Source of the DNA: Bacillota bacterium
GTDB taxonomy: Bacteria > Bacillota_A > Clostridia > Peptostreptococcales > Anaerovoracaceae
Direction of reading: 5' to 3'
DNA length: 6,369 nt
Assembly: GCA_017547345.1 (NCBI GenBank)
Contig: JAFYPY010000166.1
Span: 1 to 6,369 of the forward strand
The position numbers were made by a program, and so were the translations under genes. Shown piece by piece: positions 5,101 to 6,369 of the stretch. Under the pieces are notes generated by a model. That model searched no databases. It had not been told where the DNA came from and worked only from the letters and a program-made list of their open reading frames with translations. The first letter of the stretch is position 1. Each line of letters opens with the position of its first letter.

Positions 5101-6369
5101 ACATTATCTACAAGCTCTTTGTAATACTTGATAGTAAATTCCGCATCTGCAATTGGAATACCGGTACCATTTGCATCTTTCTTAGTTAATACAATATTCA
5201 TTGGGTCAAATGCTGGGTTTTCTTTTGACGTTACAAGAGTTGTTTCATTATCTTTTACTGTTACTGTTTGTACGGTAGGGTCAATAGCAAAACCCTTTGG
5301 CGCTGTCACTTCCTTTACATAATATGTACCAACAACTAAGGTCAGCTTGTTTGTGGTGCCATCCGTCTTTGTTGTCAAATAACCGACTCTCCTACTTGGT
5401 GTATCTCCTTCTGCACCTCCTTTTGTTGTATATATCCCGTACTTGGCACCTGCAAGGGTATATTGTTCAGGGCATTCTTTAACTAGCCTTTCGTTTTCCG
5501 CTATTACTTTCTTTATGGATACATATCCTTTCTGCGGATTTTCAGTCGACTTTACTGTGGCTGTAGCAAGACTCTTAACTGTAACTTTATGTGTCATTAC
5601 GTCAATTTTCCATCCCTTTGGTGCCTCAGTTTCCTTAACATAGTATGTGCCAGGTGGAAGTGTTAATGTATTAGTTGTACCATCTGCCTTAGTTGTTAGC
5701 GTTCCTACAGATGTAGTTAATGATGAATTAGAATATACCGTATATTTAGCACCTGCCAATGAGTAGCTAGTTGACTCACTTCCACTTTTTTCAAGTATCA
5801 AATATCCCTTTGATGGAACTTCCTTCGATGTCACAAATGTGGTATTTCCACTTGTTACCGTGACAGTATACACATTTGTATCTCTTTCCCATCCTTTAGG
5901 TGCTGCTGTTTCAACTACATAGTATGTTCCTGGTGGGAGTGATATTGTATTAGACGTTCCATCATGGCCTATTGTCATTTTGCCTACATTGGTTTCCCCT
6001 GCTAATGTTGGACTTGTGAAGGCATGATATATAGCACCTGATATGGAATATCCATTGTTCGAATCAACTACCTTCTTAACATAAAGCCTTCCATTTGGAG
6101 AATATCTCCACCCTAAAATATCTTGTCCATTGTTTGATGCATAGATGTAATATACCTCAAAGTTTGATGGAACAGTTACAGAAGCCGCTCTATCAAGAAT
6201 GCTGTGAACCACATCCCTTTGAGAATAGCCATATCCATCTCTAACAAGATTTCCTACAGCAATAGCAGCAGCTCTTGAAGCCGCATATTGCTGCAAAGCT
6301 GTAGAAAATTCCCCTGAAGCAATATATGCAACTTTCGCCGGAAGAGAATTGTTATCAATTCTAGTTGTA
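2112..6369 (-). CDS. Large SpaA/CnaB-repeat cell-wall-anchored surface protein, 5'-truncated by the window edge
   Basis: The frame is open from the window edge to tandem TAA stops at 2114-2109 and gives 1418 visible residues. A TTG at 6296 is not a credible start, because coding sequence continues 24 codons upstream of it. Numbering from that TTG codon as residue 1, residues up to 68 look like the end of an adhesin head. Three short SpaA-like domains follow (69-163, 164-256, 257-365), then a long one with an inserted loop (366-493), one more (494-594), and eight acidic CnaB-like domains (595-1338). Most domains show the V/I-x-K-x-D first strand, a KYY(V/I)(K/R)E strand leading to a GY or GW, and an Asn or Asp before the next domain. 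These are the Lys, Glu and Asn/Asp expected for internal isopeptide bonds. The C-terminus has MPKTG, a hydrophobic helix and a Lys-rich tail, which is a sortase signal. The protein is probably a long covalently anchored adhesin or pilin-related stalk; its ligand is unknown. Confidence 0.93.
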   Translation of the reverse strand, partial: TTRIDNNSLPAKVAYIASGEFSTALQQYAASRAAAIAVGNLVRDGYGYSQRDVVHSILDRAASVTVPSNFEVYYIYASNNGQDILGWRYSPNGRLYVKKVVDSNNGYSISGAIYHAFTSPTLAGETNVGKMTIGHDGTSNTISLPPGTYYVVETAAPKGWERDTNVYTVTVTSGNTTFVTSKEVPSKGYLILEKSGSESTSYSLAGAKYTVYSNSSLTTSVGTLTTKADGTTNTLTLPPGTYYVKETEAPKGWKIDVMTHKVTVKSLATATVKSTENPQKGYVSIKKVIAENERLVKECPEQYTLAGAKYGIYTTKGGAEGDTPSRRVGYLTTKTDGTTNKLTLVVGTYYVKEVTAPKGFAIDPTVQTVTVKDNETTLVTSKENPAFDPMNIVLTKKDANGTGIPIADAEFTIKYYKELVDNVKGLMPKRTWVLKTDSLGRILLDESYKVSGDALYKNDDGAPVALIGTYEIYESKAPFGYTLSKEHFLRQVTQESNGSAVTVYNEPTINEYPQTVSIKVQKVDVETGEKVPQGYGTFEGAQYTVYSNAALTKPVGTITLNGKGNGTLVDLKPGKYYVKETKAPRGYVKNTDIIEVDAYIKEINTANFEYSVISEEKPITTQVMKVDPDGKSIVGATLQIIDSKGNVVEEWVTTNEKHIVKGLAVGEYILHEAYTPPGYVTAKDVKFTIEAKEEIHEVAMIDDTIKVDIEKKDKNTKEFLAGAKLQLFDANGELVKEWVTDDKALRFDKLPKGIYTLKEIETLPGYVLAEDLTFEVLETGDVQTFTLENDFTKLEVIKTDLATGDIVEGAQLSIIPLDDEGNPKLGETWETFTTTTVPYKAYYIPQGNYILREVLAPFDQGYVTADDLHFTIKNTAEVQTIEMKNEHSKIKIKKIDKDTGEPISNTVLSLIPMDNEGNLNIRESFLTERTDENGEILSIYVPAGKYIIREDRPNIELGYVTAEDMKIEVIDTPEMQEFAIEDEHTKVEITKTDLFTGDVVEGAQLSIFPLDDEGNPKEGEAWDTFITGKDSYLCDYIPQGDYIIREISAPIEQGYVTAEDVKFTVKDTDEVQKVNMQEDHTKIKLRKIDKDGKTPISGTLLSLIPFDDEGNLMEGEPFLTEMTNDDGEIDVSYIPIGKYILREVIPNYDLGYIASADMEIEVLDTPNFQEYIMEDDYTKIKIRKVDKEKGKAIPRTLLSLIPIEEEDNLRLGKAILTDLTDENGEINITHVGLGKYIIREVMPNIEMGYVTAEDVVIEVMETGDIQEFLMEDSHTKVEISKIDIDTGEPVLGAVLQLLTFEGEVITEWISKKEPKCIAYLPVGKYWIKEIKAPEGYSIAEDVEVEVLDTDRTQSFSIENQRGHKAIDKKIPPTRYRKLMMPKTGDDAKLYVFVTIMVFSFIIIVFMILSKKAKKDKKI
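2132..2231 (-). other. C-terminal sortase sorting signal (MPKTG, membrane helix, basic tail)
   Basis: The protein ends with MPKTG (codons 2231-2217), a short GDDAK linker, about 22 hydrophobic residues rich in Val, Phe and Ile, and a tail with eight Lys in the last eleven residues. This is the three-part arrangement cut by class A/B-type sortases between Thr and Gly before linkage to peptidoglycan. The first position is Met rather than the usual Leu. A basic proline-containing linker with PPTRYRK precedes it, as expected for a wall-spanning segment. No sortase gene is in the window. Confidence 0.85.
2283..4514 (-). repeat. Eight tandem acidic CnaB-like domain repeats
   Basis: Eight repeats of 87-97 residues run in the order 4514-4254, 4253-3993, 3992-3705, 3704-3414, 3413-3126, 3125-2835, 2834-2544 and 2543-2283. 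Each starts K(V/I/L)xxxKxD (the first begins ITTQVMKVD), has a Y(I/T)(L/I/K)xE strand, then GY(V/I)xAxD, and ends M/I/L-x-D/N before the next Lys. Three subtypes can be seen. Repeats 1, 2 and 8 have 87 residues and an EW(V/I) motif. Repeats 3 and 5 have EGAQLSI followed by PLDDEGNPK. Repeats 4, 6 and 7 have SLIP followed by an acidic loop, and a first strand beginning KIK. They form the wall-proximal stalk. Confidence 0.85.
2835..3992 (-). repeat. Tandem duplication of a two-domain, 579-bp unit
   Basis: Domains 3+4 (3992-3414) and domains 5+6 (3413-2835) are both exactly 96+97 residues, so the units are both 579 bp. Hand alignment without gaps gives 60 of 96 identities between domains 3 and 5, and 57 of 97 between 4 and 6. 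DNA conservation is visible too, for example around 3340-3390 against 3910-3970. Domain 7 is a further single copy of the 4/6 type. Confidence 0.85.
4515..5201 (-). other. Two longer SpaA-like domains linking the two repeat blocks
   Basis: The first (5201-4818, 128 residues) has a TKKDANG start strand, a long insertion with RTWVLKTD, a VSGDALY segment, GTYEIYESKAPFGY and a YNEP end. This arrangement recurs as a distinct module in clostridial SpaA-containing surface proteins. The second (4817-4515, 101 residues) has VQKVDVETG, FEGAQYTVYSN, LKPGKYYVKETKAPRGY and a long final strand. They separate the Thr-rich N-terminal repeats from the acidic C-terminal repeats. Confidence 0.75.
5202..6092 (-). 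repeat. Three tandem short SpaA-like domain repeats
   Basis: Three repeats of 95, 93 and 109 residues run 6092-5808, 5807-5529 and 5528-5202. Shared elements are a G(Y/R)LxxxK start strand, a (S/L)(A/S)GAxY core, DGT(T/S)NxL(T/S)L, GTYYVxE followed by (A/T)APKG(W/F), and a Thr/Val-rich last strand ending SKENP or similar. The third has an insertion of about 15 residues with a charged N-terminal loop. They are richer in Thr, Ser and Gly than the downstream repeats. Confidence 0.85.
6093..6369 (-). other. End of a putative thioester-type adhesin head domain
   Basis: About 92 residues precede the first SpaA repeat. They include an Ala-rich helix-like stretch (QQYAASRAAAIAVGN), a basic DVVHSILDRAA segment, then VPSNFEVYYIYAS, QDILGW and SPNGRLYVKK. 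An aromatic strand pair of this kind directly before the first SpaA repeat is what I expect at the end of Cys-Gln thioester domains in clostridial surface proteins. The thioester Cys and Gln themselves would lie upstream of the window, and no Cys is present in this piece. The assignment is tentative. Confidence 0.4.

Noticed and set aside
6294..6296. TTG as the start codon of the large surface protein
   Set aside because: The frame stays open for 24 more codons to the window edge, there is no ribosome binding site, and a wall-anchored protein needs a signal peptide that is absent here.

Overview
The window reads as a chromosomal segment from a low-GC Gram-positive anaerobe of the class Clostridia. 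The placement rests on four things: strong AGGAGG-type ribosome binding sites, the rplS-rbgA-rnhB gene order typical of Firmicutes, a probable formate-tetrahydrofolate ligase start, and a clostridial-style SpaA/CnaB surface protein with a sortase signal. A family such as Lachnospiraceae is a guess. All recognised genes lie on the minus strand, so transcription runs from high to low coordinates.

From right to left, positions 6369-2112 hold the C-terminal 1418 residues of a very large cell-wall-anchored protein whose N-terminus lies outside the window. It starts with a piece that resembles the end of a thioester-type adhesin head. A stalk of about 13 CnaB/SpaA-like domains follows: three short Thr/Ser/Gly-rich ones, two longer ones, and eight acidic ones. 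It ends with an MPKTG sorting motif, a membrane helix and a Lys-rich tail. Part of the acidic stalk is a tandem duplication of a two-domain unit of exactly 579 bp.

Positions 1981-2111 are the rplS control region. They hold phased A-tracts that overlap the adhesin's last codons, a strong vegetative promoter with an extended -10, a leader that can fold into a hairpin where an L19 autoregulatory leader would be expected, and a consensus Shine-Dalgarno. rplS (ribosomal protein L19) is followed by a near-perfect intrinsic terminator. Next come rbgA (50S assembly GTPase), rnhB (ribonuclease HII) and the first 14 codons of a gene that is probably fhs. The last three are spaced 5 and 18 nt apart and look co-transcribed.

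The housekeeping part serves ribosome production (L19, RbgA), genome maintenance (RNase HII) and one-carbon metabolism (probable Fhs). The surface protein is functionally unrelated and sits where trmD often precedes rplS. The main points for a second look are the modular history of the adhesin stalk, stalk domains that lack the expected isopeptide residue, the correct start of rbgA, and how rplS is insulated from transcription coming out of the adhesin gene. I saw no CRISPR array, tRNA, rRNA or insertion sequence, and no convincing novel enzymatic or defence system.
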